From contig NZ_BDUD01000001.1 of assembly GCF_003113895.1 (NCBI RefSeq), positions 4,450,262-4,514,261 of the forward strand: a DNA stretch of 64,000 bases. Reading direction: 5' to 3'. This document shows positions 45,114-55,364 of this stretch, one piece after another. The DNA is from Nostoc commune NIES-4072. GTDB taxonomy: Bacteria; Cyanobacteriota; Cyanobacteriia; Cyanobacteriales; Nostocaceae. The notes beneath the pieces are model-generated. The model was not told the DNA's origin and made no database searches. It worked only from the letters and a program-made list of their open reading frames with translations. How positions within the stretch are numbered: the stretch's first letter is position 1; each line of letters begins with the position of its first letter. Made by a program: the position numbers and the translations under genes.

Positions 45114-48100
45114 ATGGCAACCTTACATACTCCACACTTCCAATTAAATTCTGTAATTCCCGCTTCATATATCCATAGCCTGGTCTTCATTGACACGGCA
45201 GTTGCAGATTATCAGAGTTTAATTAATGGTGTTATCTCCCACACAGAAGTATTTGTTATTGACTCAACAAAGAACGGTGTTGACCAAATTACGGAAATTT
45301 TAGCAACTCGTGCTGACCAAAATATTAACAGCATTCATATTGTTTGCCACGGTACCCCTGGTAACTTACAACTGGGCAATGCTCACTTGGGACTCGATAC
45401 CCTTGAATATCATAGCCAGCAACTCCAACAATGGCAGAAGATATTTTCCGCCTCTACTAAAAGTCATAACCCCTGGAATTTACTAATCTATAGTTGCAAT
45501 GTAGCTTTTGGTGATGTGGGGGCAGAATTTATTGCCAAATTGCACCAACTTACAGGAGCGAATATTGCCGCTTCTCGTCAGCTGATAGGCAATGCAGCAT
45601 TAGGCGGAAACTGGGAACTGGAAGTACGCACTGCCCAAATGGAAGTAACTCTAGCGTTTGCAGAAACCACGCGTCAAGCTTACGCAGGAGTACTAGCAAC
45701 GTTCACAGTGAATGATACTGGAGATACAGATGATGGCGATCGCAATAACGGCATCACAACACTCCGGGAGGCAATTAACTTAGCCAATGCTACTGCTGGG
45801 GATGATACGATCGCCTTTGGAGGAATATTCACAGATACCACCCCAGATACCATTACCCTCACATCTGGACAACTGACAATTACCGATGATGTCACTATTT
45901 TGGGGACTGGAACATCTAATCTGACTGTGAGTGGTGGAAATAATGCCTCTACAGTATTCGAGATATCGGGACTAGCGACAGGTGTCAGTATAAATGGATT
46001 GGCGATCGCTAGTGGCGGTATAAAGGTTAATAGAAACTCCATTCTCAGTCTAGCAAACACCAGTGTGTCTGGTAATAAAGCAGGAAGTGGCATCTCTAAT
46101 AGCGGCATCCTCAGTCTTGCTAACACCAGCGTCTTTGGCAATACGCAAGGCGGTATCTATAATCTTGGTAGTCTCAGCCTAACGGGAAGCAGTGTTTATG
46201 GAAATACCTGGGAAAGTAGCAGTGTTTCTGCCAATAACAATAATCTGGGAGGCGGCATTTATAATGACGCTTCTAATGGTAATATTGGTACTGTCAGCCT
46301 AATTAACAGCAGTGTCTCTGGCAATACGGCAAACTTCGGCGGTGGTATCTATAGTGGTGGTACTCTCAGGCTGACCAATAGCACTGTCTCTGGCAATACA
46401 GCGTTAAGTGATGGCGGTGGCATTTATAATGCAGGTGTAGATTATGATCCCGGATCAGCTATTCTAATTAACACCACCATCTCTGGCAATACAGCGTTAA
46501 ATGATGGCGGTGGCATATACAATGGCTTTGCTTACGTCAGTGACAACAGGCTGACCCTAATCAACAACACAATTAATAACAACACAGCTGACTCAGATGG
46601 TGATGGTACTGGTGATGGCGGCGGTGTTTTTAGTTACTTTAATTCTTCTTATCACGTCAAAGTTAATAACACCATCATTGCAGGCAACTTAGACAACTCC
46701 ACCTCCGGTAATATAGACCCCGATGTGCGTGGTGGACTAATTGACTCCGGCAATAACCTGATTGGCAATAATACTGGTAGCACTGCCTTTACCACCAGCA
46801 CCCTCGTCGGCACAAGTGCTAACCCCATTGACCCCAAACTCGGACTGCTGGAAAATAACGGTGGTGCAACCCTTACCCAGGCGTTACTTGCGGGTAGCCC
46901 CGCTATTGATGCTGGCAAGAATTCTCTAACACCTGCTCGTATCACCACTGACCAACGCGGCGCTGGATTTCGCCGGATATTTAATGGTGTTGTTGATATT
47001 GGTGCTTATGAAGTCCAGACCCCCACAACTAATCCACCTGTTGTTAATACTGACACAGTGGTGACTAATACCAACGATTCTGGGGCAGGGTCATTGCGGC
47101 AGGCTATCCTTAATGCCAATGCGACTCTTGGGGCGGATACGATTACCTTTGCGGGCGTATTCACCGATGCCACCCCGGATATCATCACCCTCACCTCTGG
47201 AAAATTAACGATTACTGATGATATTACGATTTTGGGGACTGGGGCATCTAACCTCACCATTAGCGGCAATAATCTCTCAGGGGTATTCGAGATATCCGGC
47301 ACAGGCACAGATGCCAGCATTGATGGTTTGAAAATTGCTAATGCTAATGACCCCTTGGGCAGTATTTTGCTCAATACCAATACCAGCCTTAGCCTGACGG
47401 GAAGCACTGTCTCTGACAATACGGGGTTAGTAGGCGGCATCTTTAACAAAGGTACTCTTACCCTAACTAGCAGCACCGTCTCTGGTAATAGTGGGTCATC
47501 ATTAGGCGGAGGCATCTTTAACAAAGGCACTCTTAGCCTAACTAACAGCACTGTCTCTGGTAATGGTACATACGTCTATTCCGACACTGCCTACGGGGGC
47601 GGCATATTCAATACAGGCAACCTTAGTATAACTGACAGCACTATCTCTAATAATAATGCGTACGCCAATGGAAATGAACACGGCATCGGCCCTAACCCTT
47701 ACCCATCCTATGGTGGTGGCATTTATAACTCAGGCAGCGTTGATATTACTCGCAGCACTGTTTCTGGTAATGGTGCGGCAGACGGCGGTGGTATCTCAAA
47801 CTCAGGTACTTTTAGCCTGACTAACAGCACTGTCTCTGATAATAGTGTATATTATACCGGCGGCGGCATCCTTAACAGTGGCACTCTCACCCTCACCAAT
47901 GACACCATTACCAGTAACACAGCAGAGGGCTATGTTGGTGAGATTGGGAACGGTGGGGGCGTTGTCAGTAATGGCGGCACTGTTATCGTTGGCAATACCA
48001 TCATTGCAGGCAACTTCTTCGTCGAGCCTGATTATCCCTATGACCTTTCCGGTTATTCCCGTGACGTTTCCGGCAAGTTCACCGACGCTGGAAATAACCT

Positions 48101-49397
48101 AATTGGCGATAACACTGCTAGCACTGGCTTTACTACCAGCACCCTCGTCGGCACCAGCGCCAACCCCATTGACCCAAAACTCAGCGCCCTGCAAAATAAC
48201 GGTGGTACAACGTTGACTAATGCCTTAATTGGGAATAGTCTTGCCATTAACGCAGGCAATAATGCCCTGATTCCACCAGGTATTACCACTGACCAGCGCG
48301 GCCCTGGATTTGACAGAATATCTGAGAATACGGTTGATATTGGTGCATTAGAGTTCAATGGACTGAATGGAACCAATGGCCCTGATAATCTAGTAGGCAA
48401 GAACTACGGTGACATAATTAACGGTCAAGCCGGGAACGATACCATCACAGGTAATCAAGGCAACGACATCCTAACTGGTGGCGGCGGCAATGATAAATTT
48501 GTTTACAACTTAGGTGACGGTGTTGATACCATTACCGATTTTGGTGGTTTAGGTAAAGGCTCAAATCCCTCGGCAGCAGTTATTAGCGAATTGGATACCC
48601 TAAAATTTCAAGGTGCTGGATTGACTGCTCGAAATATGCTACTCACTCAGAATGCTAGTAATCTGGAAGTCACCTTTGAAGGGGTAGCTGATGACAAAAT
48701 TATCCTGCAAAACTTTCCCCTGGAAAACCTAGATAACCTATGGACACTGGGCAATATCTTGTTTGATGGGCAAACCAGCATTAGTGACAGCTTTGATGTC
48801 TTTGATGCCAACTCCACCCAAACCAGCATCTTCAACAAGAACACAGTCACCTTTCTTAATGACCTAAACAATAATGTCAATGGCTTTGAAAACTCAGGTG
48901 ATGTTATTAATGGTGAAGGGGGCGATGACCGCATCGACGGCTTGAGTGGTAACGACCTATTGCGGGGCGGTGAAGGTAACGACACCCTACTTGGTGGTGA
49001 AGGTAATGACACCCTGGTTGGTAATCTAGGTAATGATAACCTCATTGGCGGTGCTGGTGATGACATTTTGCTTGGTGGTGGAGGTTCCGATACCTTGACT
49101 GGCGGTAGCGGTAATGACCAGTTCATCTACCAAACCTTAAGCGATTACAATAGTACAATCACTGACTTTGATCAGAGCCAGGATAAGTTAGTCTTCACTG
49201 ACCTGTTTAAGAGTCAGGGCTACAGTAGCAGCAATCCCATCGGTGATGGCCACTTAAAATTTGTGCAATCGGGTACTTCTACACTAGTTGAAGTTCTTAT
49301 TTCTTATTCTCCTAGTTACTCTTCTTTTAACACCTTCGCAACTTTGGATAATTTCACCGCGACAAATCTGGTAGTTGGCAGTAACGTCATCGTCTAG
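45114..49397 (+). CDS. Giant surface/secreted protein: DUF4347, two beta-helix modules, RTX repeats
   Basis: 1427 residues. Residues about 20-190 are a DUF4347 domain with His79 in HIVCHGTPG and Cys128 in LLIYSCNVAFG. Residues 197-645 and 646-1080 are two related right-handed beta-helix modules, each opening with TLREAINLAN- or SLRQAILNAN-type motifs, running through many SLTNSTVSGN units and closing with STLVGTSANPIDPKL, NNGG and TTDQRG (choice-of-anchor Q type). RTX calcium nonapeptides follow (GGEGNDTLLGGEGNDTLVG; 1100-1130 and 1260-1340). No signal peptide; RTX repeats imply type I secretion. Probable adhesin or matrix protein. Confidence 0.9.
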   Translation: MATLHTPHFQLNSVIPASYIHSLVFIDTAVADYQSLINGVISHTEVFVIDSTKNGVDQITEILATRADQNINSIHIVCHGTPGNLQLGNAHLGLDTLEYHSQQLQQWQKIFSASTKSHNPWNLLIYSCNVAFGDVGAEFIAKLHQLTGANIAASRQLIGNAALGGNWELEVRTAQMEVTLAFAETTRQAYAGVLATFTVNDTGDTDDGDRNNGITTLREAINLANATAGDDTIAFGGIFTDTTPDTITLTSGQLTITDDVTILGTGTSNLTVSGGNNASTVFEISGLATGVSINGLAIASGGIKVNRNSILSLANTSVSGNKAGSGISNSGILSLANTSVFGNTQGGIYNLGSLSLTGSSVYGNTWESSSVSANNNNLGGGIYNDASNGNIGTVSLINSSVSGNTANFGGGIYSGGTLRLTNSTVSGNTALSDGGGIYNAGVDYDPGSAILINTTISGNTALNDGGGIYNGFAYVSDNRLTLINNTINNNTADSDGDGTGDGGGVFSYFNSSYHVKVNNTIIAGNLDNSTSGNIDPDVRGGLIDSGNNLIGNNTGSTAFTTSTLVGTSANPIDPKLGLLENNGGATLTQALLAGSPAIDAGKNSLTPARITTDQRGAGFRRIFNGVVDIGAYEVQTPTTNPPVVNTDTVVTNTNDSGAGSLRQAILNANATLGADTITFAGVFTDATPDIITLTSGKLTITDDITILGTGASNLTISGNNLSGVFEISGTGTDASIDGLKIANANDPLGSILLNTNTSLSLTGSTVSDNTGLVGGIFNKGTLTLTSSTVSGNSGSSLGGGIFNKGTLSLTNSTVSGNGTYVYSDTAYGGGIFNTGNLSITDSTISNNNAYANGNEHGIGPNPYPSYGGGIYNSGSVDITRSTVSGNGAADGGGISNSGTFSLTNSTVSDNSVYYTGGGILNSGTLTLTNDTITSNTAEGYVGEIGNGGGVVSNGGTVIVGNTIIAGNFFVEPDYPYDLSGYSRDVSGKFTDAGNNLIGDNTASTGFTTSTLVGTSANPIDPKLSALQNNGGTTLTNALIGNSLAINAGNNALIPPGITTDQRGPGFDRISENTVDIGALEFNGLNGTNGPDNLVGKNYGDIINGQAGNDTITGNQGNDILTGGGGNDKFVYNLGDGVDTITDFGGLGKGSNPSAAVISELDTLKFQGAGLTARNMLLTQNASNLEVTFEGVADDKIILQNFPLENLDNLWTLGNILFDGQTSISDSFDVFDANSTQTSIFNKNTVTFLNDLNNNVNGFENSGDVINGEGGDDRIDGLSGNDLLRGGEGNDTLLGGEGNDTLVGNLGNDNLIGGAGDDILLGGGGSDTLTGGSGNDQFIYQTLSDYNSTITDFDQSQDKLVFTDLFKSQGYSSSNPIGDGHLKFVQSGTSTLVEVLISYSPSYSSFNTFATLDNFTATNLVVGSNVIV

Positions 49398-49495
49398 CGC
49401 TCAGATTTAGCATAGTATGGCGAGATTATACATGCCAGTACTAAATTGCATATAGTTCATAGCGAATTGACGAAAACAGACTCTGCGCCCTCACT

Positions 49496-49530
49496 GAAAT
49501 CTGAGCAGTAAAAGCTGCTGCTCAGATTTC
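49496..49530 (+). terminator. Perfect 13-bp hairpin after the RTX gene
   Basis: GAAATCTGAGCAG (49496-49508) and CTGCTCAGATTTC (49518-49530) pair perfectly around a 9-base loop about 100 bases after the stop codon. No strong U-run follows, so it may be an RNA-end stabiliser as well as a terminator. Confidence 0.6.
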
Positions 49531-49631
49531 TCGGTTCATTTCAATTTTAATTCTTAATTCGTCACAAATTTACGAATTTTTTGTAAATGCTAAGTTTTGA
49601 ACAGCAAAAACCATCGTTAAAGCTTAATAAG

Positions 49632-50576
49632 TTACGGCTCAATCAACACAAGTTTACGAATCTGAGAATTGTTTCCCTGAGAGCGGCGTGATGAGGCAGC
49701 AGTTAGCAAAAACTTCCAAGACTGAGGATAAATTATAGAAGGATCTATCATTGAAAGAAAACTCTTAATATTTTTTTGCTTCAGTGCTACTAAAATCCAA
49801 TGGAGTTTCAGGTAATTTTTTATATCCTGAAAATGAGGAATTTTTGAGCGATGTTGCTCATCCACCAGGGCGTAAATTTTTTCCTTCATCAAAATATTCG
49901 TAGCTAACCGTTGAGACAAAGAAAACTTTTGATTATAAGCACCTGGCCAGATAGTGCGGTAAGCAAGACACTGATTAAGGAAAATAGCATCACCAAACTG
50001 GGCAATCCGAATCCAGGAATCGATATCATCACAGTTAGCATCAAGTGTAGAGTCCCAACCGCCGGTTTGCAGAAAAGCATCACGTCGGCAAGCAACTTGT
50101 ACAGGTGTGCCAAATGGTACAAGCTCTAAGAGCATACCGTAGTGAATATCGGCTTGTGGAATATAAAAAGCTAAACCGGGGCCAACTTGGGGAGTGCGAC
50201 TGAGTTCAACTTCATTACTATCAACCTGAGCCGCCACACAAGAGCAGATTACAGCATCGGGACGAAGTGCGATCGCCTTCATCATCTCTTCTATGCAGTT
50301 AGGTGCTAAATAGTCATCATCATCTAAAAACTTAATCCAGTCGCCGCTAGCTTTGGCAACTCCAGCATTTACCGTTGCTGCATGGCCCTGGTTCACTTCG
50401 TTACGATGGTAAACAACCTTGTCCCCTAAACTTTTGATATAGGTTTGGGTATCGTCAGAAGAACAGTCATCGGCAACAACCACCTCACACTCGATTGTTT
50501 GGTTACGAGCCGAATCAATTGCTCTTTGCAGCAAATTTAAGCGATTATAGGTACTGATGACGACGCTAAATTTCAT
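49632..50576 (-). CDS. Glycosyltransferase family 2
   Basis: 314-residue inverting GT-A glycosyltransferase. Seen: MKFSVVISTYNRLNLLQRAI, VVADDCSSDDT, the metal-binding WIKFLDDDDYLAPN (DDD) and the later GGWDSTLDANCDDIDSWIR. The ATG at 50576 begins the canonical strand; the open frame to 50660 adds 28 residues without support. Role likely in envelope polysaccharide; it converges with the RTX gene and is divergent to rplS. Confidence 0.9.
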   Translation of the reverse strand: MKFSVVISTYNRLNLLQRAIDSARNQTIECEVVVADDCSSDDTQTYIKSLGDKVVYHRNEVNQGHAATVNAGVAKASGDWIKFLDDDDYLAPNCIEEMMKAIALRPDAVICSCVAAQVDSNEVELSRTPQVGPGLAFYIPQADIHYGMLLELVPFGTPVQVACRRDAFLQTGGWDSTLDANCDDIDSWIRIAQFGDAIFLNQCLAYRTIWPGAYNQKFSLSQRLATNILMKEKIYALVDEQHRSKIPHFQDIKNYLKLHWILVALKQKNIKSFLSMIDPSIIYPQSWKFLLTAASSRRSQGNNSQIRKLVLIEP

Positions 50577-50730
50577 AAAGTTCACCCCAGTGTTACAGCA
50601 TTCTGTAATATAGCTTTGAACTTTAGGCTGTTGTATCAGTAAAATTATTAATCCTAACAAGTAGACTGAAATAGGATTATCGATTTATCATTGATGATCG
50701 TGAGATTTTTTTAAGCAGACAGCAAAGACT

Positions 50731-51093
50731 ATGAGCGCTCAAGAGATTATCCGCTCGATTGAAGCGGAACAGCTAAAATCGAATCTACCCGACATTTATG
50801 TGGGCGACACCGTAAAAGTCGGAGTGAAAATCAAAGAAGGCGAAAAATACCGCGTACAACCCTACGAGGGAGTAGTAATTGCCAAGCGCAACGGTGGCAT
50901 TAACGAAACTATTACAGTCCGTAAGGTATTTCAAGGTGTGGGCGTTGAGCGGGTGTTTCTGTTGCATTCTCCCCGAATTGACAGCATCAAAGTATTACGT
51001 CGTGGTAAGGTACGCCGTGCTAAACTGTATTATCTCCGCGATCGCGTAGGTAAGGCAACCCGGATCAAGCAACGGTTTGACCGCCCTTTGTGA
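50731..51093 (+). CDS. rplS: 50S ribosomal protein L19
   Basis: 120-residue bL19 at the 30S-50S interface. Seen: [34 protein letters not shown], the [18 protein letters not shown] block and [20 protein letters not shown]. Lies before tRNA-Trp and secE, a conserved order in cyanobacteria. Confidence 0.98.
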   Translation: MSAQEIIRSIEAEQLKSNLPDIYVGDTVKVGVKIKEGEKYRVQPYEGVVIAKRNGGINETITVRKVFQGVGVERVFLLHSPRIDSIKVLRRGKVRRAKLYYLRDRVGKATRIKQRFDRPL

Positions 51094-51123
51094 TTCGTCC
51101 TTCAATAGTATGAGAGAAATCTT

Positions 51124-51155
51124 AAGCGGCATCTGCCGCTAACTTGTTTTCTCGA
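51124..51155 (+). terminator. Terminator after rplS
   Basis: AGCGGCA/TGCCGCT stem (51125-51140) with a very small loop and a following TTGTTTTC stretch, 30 bases after the rplS stop codon. Confidence 0.6.
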
Positions 51156-51240
51156 GGAAATTGAGGTATGATAAAAATCGCGTGTTGCGTTAAACTGAAA
51201 AATTAGTTCAGCGCAATATACTGAATCAAAAACAGCTTGT

Positions 51241-51313
51241 GCGCTCTTAGTTCAGTTGGTAGAACGCAGGTCTCCAAAACCTGATGTCGGGGGTTCAAGT
51301 CCTCCAGGGCGCG
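51241..51313 (+). tRNA. trnW: tRNA-Trp(CCA)
   Basis: 73 nucleotides. Acceptor GCGCTCT/AGGGCGC (one G-T pair), anticodon stem CAGGT/ACCTG with loop CTCCAAA and anticodon CCA at 51274-51276, T-loop GGTTCAAGTCC, discriminator G. No encoded CCA end. Directly before secE, a conserved placement in bacteria. Confidence 0.97.
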
Positions 51314-51671
51314 CTCAAGAGCAAAAAACAAAGCCCGAAATAATTACGCAGCTGCTATATTAGCAGTTAGCGATAATAATTTCGGGTAAACTTATTGTAT
51401 TTGTAGTTGTTTTGCTTTCAGTAAGTGAAATAGAGTCGAAACTGCAAACCTGGATGAACAAATTTTAGATTTTAAATTTTAAATTTTGGTGAAGCAGCAC
51501 GGTCTTGGGGGTTTCCCCCATGAGTAACTGCTGAACCCAAAGGGATTGACAAAAAATCAAATGGACAACCCAAAATCTGAAATTGAGTGTTTTTGCCTTA
51601 AAGCATGGGGTAAATCTAAAATCCAAAATCCAAAATCCAAAATTGAGTGACAAACGGGAGATTTAAGGGTC
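51314..51671. other. tRNA-Trp to secE spacer with repeats
   Basis: 358 bases without a gene. Contains an imperfect hairpin 51331-51388 (CCCGAAATAATTA with TAATAATTTCGGG) after the tRNA, a GGGGGTTTCCCCC palindrome with CAGCA/TGCTG flanks at about 51492-51533, and CCAAAAT heptamers at 51597-51647. Confidence 0.7.
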
Positions 51672-51893
51672 GTGGCCAAAAAAAGTGAAGCAGAATTGCC
51701 AGAAACCACAAATGGGTTTAGCTTTAACAACTTCATACAGGGAACCAAAGAAGAACTTGAAAAAGTCGTTTGGCCCAGTCGGAAACAGATAGTGAGCGAA
51801 TCCGCAGCTGTGTTGTTAATGGTTACACTCTCGGCATCTTTGATATACTTGATCGATGGATTGTTTGGTTGGGCAGCAAAACAGGTGTTCTGA
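51672..51893 (+). CDS. secE: Preprotein translocase subunit SecE
   Basis: 73-residue single-helix subunit of SecYEG. Seen: GTKEELEKVVWPSRKQIVSE followed by one membrane helix (AAVLLMVTLSASLIYLIDGL). Start GTG at 51672. The stop TGA overlaps the nusG ATG by one base (TGATG), so the two genes are translationally coupled. Confidence 0.97.
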   Translation: MAKKSEAELPETTNGFSFNNFIQGTKEELEKVVWPSRKQIVSESAAVLLMVTLSASLIYLIDGLFGWAAKQVF

Positions 51894-52534
51894 TGACTTT
51901 TGCAACAGACGAACCTCGCAACTCCACGTTCCAGTCGGAGGAAACAGCAGAAACAGCAGAAACAGCGTCAAAAGAAGCACGCTGGTATGCAGTGCAAGTA
52001 GCCTCAGGCTGTGAAAAACGTGTAAAGACTAACTTAGAGCAACGCATTCAAACTTTTGATGTAGCCGACAAAATTGTTCAGGTAGAAATTCCGCAAACGC
52101 CGGCGGTGAAAATCCGTAAAGATGGCAGTCGCCAGCATACAGAAGAAAAAGTTTTCCCTGGCTATGTGCTGGTGCGGATGATGATGGATGATGATACCTG
52201 GCAGGTGGTAAGAAACACCTCCCATGTAATTAATTTTGTTGGTGCAGAACAAAAGCGTGGTAGCAGTAAGGGTCGCGGTCATGTGAACCCCATACCATTG
52301 AGTTCTTCAGAAGTCGAACGTATATTCAAACAAACCAGCGAACAAGAGCCGGTTCTCAAAATTGACATGGCTACTGGTGATAAGATAATGGTGCTTTCTG
52401 GCCCATTTAAAGATTTTGAAGGCGAGGTAATTGAAGTTTCTCCAGAACGGAGTAAACTTAAAGCCTTGCTATCAATTTTCGGCAGGGATACACCAGTAGA
52501 ACTGGAATTTAATCAGGTAGAAAAACAGAGTTAA
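51893..52534 (+). CDS. nusG: Transcription termination/antitermination factor NusG
   Basis: 213 residues. NGN domain from ARWYAVQVASGCEKRVKTNL to about residue 140, KOW domain at the end (GDKIMVLSGPFKDFEGEVIE). An acidic, repetitive N-terminal extension (EETAETAETASK) precedes the NGN domain, seen in cyanobacterial NusG. ATG at 51893 chosen from coupling with secE; the longer frame to 51770 reads the secE region out of frame. Confidence 0.97.
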   Translation: MTFATDEPRNSTFQSEETAETAETASKEARWYAVQVASGCEKRVKTNLEQRIQTFDVADKIVQVEIPQTPAVKIRKDGSRQHTEEKVFPGYVLVRMMMDDDTWQVVRNTSHVINFVGAEQKRGSSKGRGHVNPIPLSSSEVERIFKQTSEQEPVLKIDMATGDKIMVLSGPFKDFEGEVIEVSPERSKLKALLSIFGRDTPVELEFNQVEKQS

Positions 52535-52540
52535 ATACAA

Positions 52541-52966
52541 ATGGCGAAGAAAGTAGTGGCGGTCATTAAACTGGCCCTGAATGCTGGAAAAGCCAACCCA
52601 GCACCGCCAGTTGGTCCCGCCTTGGGTCAACATGGCGTTAACATCATGATGTTCTGCAAAGAGTACAACGCCAAAACAGCAGACCAAGCTGGAATGGTGA
52701 TACCTGTAGAAATATCGGTTTTTGAAGACCGGAGTTTCACATTTGTACTCAAAACGCCACCAGCATCAGTGCTGATTCGGAAGGCGGCGAAAGTTGAAAA
52801 AGGCTCTAATGAACCCAACAAAAAGAAGGTTGGGTCAATTAGCAAAGCCCAATTGCAAGAAATAGCCCAAACGAAACTCCCCGACCTTAATGCCAACGAC
52901 ATAGACGCGGCAATGAAGATTGTGGCAGGAACGGCTAAAAATATGGGTGTAACAATCACGGATTAG
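52541..52966 (+). CDS. rplK: 50S ribosomal protein L11
   Basis: 141-residue uL11 of the L12 stalk base. Seen: [40 protein letters not shown] and the C-terminal RNA-binding [15 protein letters not shown]. Follows nusG by six bases. A GTCATTG repeat and a GC-rich hairpin (about 53090-53125) follow before rplA. Confidence 0.98.
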   Translation: MAKKVVAVIKLALNAGKANPAPPVGPALGQHGVNIMMFCKEYNAKTADQAGMVIPVEISVFEDRSFTFVLKTPPASVLIRKAAKVEKGSNEPNKKKVGSISKAQLQEIAQTKLPDLNANDIDAAMKIVAGTAKNMGVTITD

Positions 52967-53128
52967 TCATTGGTCATTGGTCATTAGTCATTGGTTAGGA
53001 GAAAATAAACGACTGACAAAGGACGAAGGACAAATGACATAGACTCCTTAGCGGCTTCCCGCAGGGTAGGACAAATAACAAATTATCGGGGGAGAGGCGA
53101 AGCTTCGGAATTACCCCAGGAGAGAAAA

Positions 53129-53842
53129 ATGGCAAAAATATCGCGTCGTTTGCAAGGATTGCAAGCAAAAGTAGAAGATAAGGACTATCATCCTTTGGAG
53201 GCTTTAGCCCTTCTCAAAGAGACAGCAACAGCTAAATTTACCGAAGCTGCGGAAGCGCATGTCCGGTTGGGAATTGACCCTAAGTATACAGACCAACAGT
53301 TGCGGACAACGGTAGCACTGCCCAAAGGTACAGGACAAATCGTCCGGGTGGCGGTGATAGCCAGAGGCGAAAAGGTCAACGAAGCAAGCAACGCTGGTGC
53401 TGATATAGTCGGTTCAGAAGAACTGATTGACGAAATCCAAAAAGGTAGAATGGATTTTGACAAGCTGATTGCCACACCCGATGTGATGCCACAGGTGGCA
53501 AAACTAGGTAAGTTGCTTGGGCCGCGTGGTTTGATGCCATCTCCCAAAGGCGGAACCGTAACATTTGATTTAGGAAGTGCGATCGCAGAATTCAAAGCTG
53601 GTAAATTAGAATTCCGAGCTGACCGAACTGGCATTGTGCATGTTATGTTTGGTAAGACAACATTCTCGCCTGAAGATTTGTTAGTCAACCTGAAGGCATT
53701 GCAGGAGACGATTGATCGTAACCGTCCTTCAGGGGCTAAAGGTCGTTATTGGCGCACATTTTATGTGTCAGCCACAATGGGGCCATCGATTAAAATTGAT
53801 GTCACCGCCCTACGAGATTTGAAACTGAGCGAAGCAGGTTAA
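53129..53842 (+). CDS. rplA: 50S ribosomal protein L1
   Basis: 237-residue uL1. Seen: the N-terminal [40 protein letters not shown] with [10 protein letters not shown], and the conserved [20 protein letters not shown]. In other bacteria L1 represses its own operon by binding mRNA; no such site was identified here. Confidence 0.98.
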   Translation: MAKISRRLQGLQAKVEDKDYHPLEALALLKETATAKFTEAAEAHVRLGIDPKYTDQQLRTTVALPKGTGQIVRVAVIARGEKVNEASNAGADIVGSEELIDEIQKGRMDFDKLIATPDVMPQVAKLGKLLGPRGLMPSPKGGTVTFDLGSAIAEFKAGKLEFRADRTGIVHVMFGKTTFSPEDLLVNLKALQETIDRNRPSGAKGRYWRTFYVSATMGPSIKIDVTALRDLKLSEAG

Positions 53843-53921
53843 TAAAAGTTATGAGTTATAAGTTAAGAGTTAAGAATAAAACTTCTAACTCCTAACTACT
53901 CACTTCTAACTTTAAATTAAA

Positions 53922-54080
53922 TAGGCAAAGCCGGAGACAGCAGGTGCTAATAGCTTAAATATCCTGCCGAGGTTAAAACTCTAATAGTCAGAAATTACCA
54001 CCCTTAAAGGTGTGATAACTATGGCGTCAAGAGTCTTAATACTCAACCCCGGCTAAGTTAGCTGGGGTTTGTTGTTTGGG
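53922..54080 (+). promoter_or_regulatory. Ribosomal protein L10 leader with attenuator hairpin
   Basis: The rplA-rplJ gap has the features of the L10 leader: an AGCCGGAGACAGCAGGTGC core with a matching CCTGCCGAGGTT segment, an internal stem and a final CCCCGGCTAAGTTAGCTGGGG hairpin followed by TTTGTTGTTT (54048-54080). In known cases excess L10-L12 complex binds the leader and lowers rplJL expression. Family assignment is from memory of the L10_leader pattern. Confidence 0.8.
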
Positions 54081-54145
54081 TTCAGGTTGAGAAAAAACGT
54101 ACAAGTAGGGCACTTCCCCGATTATTTTAAGGAGGTGAGATTGGA

Positions 54146-54730
54146 ATGGGTAGAACACTAGAAAATAAAAAAGAGATAGTAGCTGACCTCAAAGAAACTT
54201 TGAGTGAGTCAACTCTGGCACTGGTAATAGAGTATCAGGGACTGACAGTTGCTGAAATTAGCGATTTACGGCGGCGGCTACGTCCGAGTGGCGCTGTCTG
54301 CAAAGTCACTAAAAATACTTTGATGGGCATTGCTATTAAAGATGAAGAAAAATGGCAGCCATTGTCAGAACTACTCAAAGGTTCTTCAGCCTTTTTGTTA
54401 GTAAAAGAAGATTTTTCATCTGCAATTAAGGCTTACCAAGACTTCCAAAAAGCCACCAAGAAGACAGAACTTCGTGGCGGTGTCATGGAAGGTCGTCTAC
54501 TCAAAGAACCGGATGTCAAAGCTCTAGGAGACTTGCCATCTAAAGAACAACTCATTGCACAAATCGCTGGAGCTATCAACGCCTTGGCTACGAAGATTGC
54601 TGTGGGTATCAACGAAGTTCCCAGCTCACTGGCTCGTGCTTTGCAAGCTGTGGCCGACCAAGAGCAAAGTGGTGGTAGTGTTGAAACCGCTACTGAAGCT
54701 GATAGCAGTACTGAAACTGCTGCTGAATAG
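54146..54730 (+). CDS. rplJ: 50S ribosomal protein L10
   Basis: 194-residue uL10, base of the stalk. Seen: [51 protein letters not shown] and the C-terminal Ala/Glu/Ser tail. Preceded by AAGGAGGTGA, a full Shine-Dalgarno match. Tail is longer than usual and low-complexity ([20 protein letters not shown]). Confidence 0.98.
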   Translation: MGRTLENKKEIVADLKETLSESTLALVIEYQGLTVAEISDLRRRLRPSGAVCKVTKNTLMGIAIKDEEKWQPLSELLKGSSAFLLVKEDFSSAIKAYQDFQKATKKTELRGGVMEGRLLKEPDVKALGDLPSKEQLIAQIAGAINALATKIAVGINEVPSSLARALQAVADQEQSGGSVETATEADSSTETAAE

Positions 54731-54819
54731 ACGGCTTTGTAGTTCATCAGTCAAAAGTCAAAAGTCTATAGTTAAAGACTAATGACTAATAAATAATCAA
54801 AATTACAGGAGTTATATCA

Positions 54820-55215
54820 ATGTCTGCTGCAACCGATCAAATTTTAGAACAACTAAAAACCCTTTCTTTGTTTGAAGCTTCTGAGTTAGTCAAGCAAATT
54901 GAAGAAGCTTTTGGGGTAAGTGCTGCTGCACCCGTCGGTGGCATGATGATGATGCCTGGCGGTGGTGGTGGTGCTGCTCCTGCTGAGGAAGCTGTTGAGC
55001 AAACCGAGTTTGAAGTGATTCTTGAATCAGTCCCAGCTGATAAGAAGATTGCCGTGCTGAAGATTGTCCGGGAATTGACCGGTTTGGGTCTGAAAGAAGC
55101 GAAAGACTTGGTAGAAGCTGCGCCCAAGGCAGTTAAAGAAGGTCTTGCTAAGGATGCTGCTGAAGATGCTAAGAAGCGCATCGAAGAAGCTGGCGGTAAG
55201 GTGACTGTTAAGTAG
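54820..55215 (+). CDS. rplL: 50S ribosomal protein L7/L12
   Basis: 131-residue bL12. Seen: N-terminal dimerisation part ([20 protein letters not shown]), Gly/Ala hinge ([15 protein letters not shown]) and factor-binding C-terminal domain ([40 protein letters not shown]). Ends the ribosomal operon; rpoB does not follow, as usual in cyanobacteria. Confidence 0.98.
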   Translation: MSAATDQILEQLKTLSLFEASELVKQIEEAFGVSAAAPVGGMMMMPGGGGGAAPAEEAVEQTEFEVILESVPADKKIAVLKIVRELTGLGLKEAKDLVEAAPKAVKEGLAKDAAEDAKKRIEEAGGKVTVK

Positions 55216-55241
55216 TCACAATCCTATTACAGTTTTTTATT

Positions 55242-55269
55242 AAGGAGCCTAAGTTAGGCTCCTTTTTTT
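55242..55269 (+). terminator. Terminator of the rplJL operon
   Basis: AAGGAGCCTAA/TTAGGCTCCTT stem with a tiny loop followed by TTTTT, 27 bases after the rplL stop. Confidence 0.95.
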
Positions 55270-55364
55270 AGCTTTTTCTTCAATGTCAACTGCATAGCAT
55301 TCGCTCAATCCTCGCCAAAATCTTCGTACCTTTGCATCTAGTATGGCGATCGCATACTATATTT

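Noticed and set aside
46652..48400. Long minus-strand frames opposite the RTX protein gene
   Set aside because: They are shadows created by the repetitive codon pattern of the beta-helix; no independent family features.
54145..55215. Alternative frames inside rplJ and rplL
   Set aside because: Overlap well-defined ribosomal protein genes and lack features.
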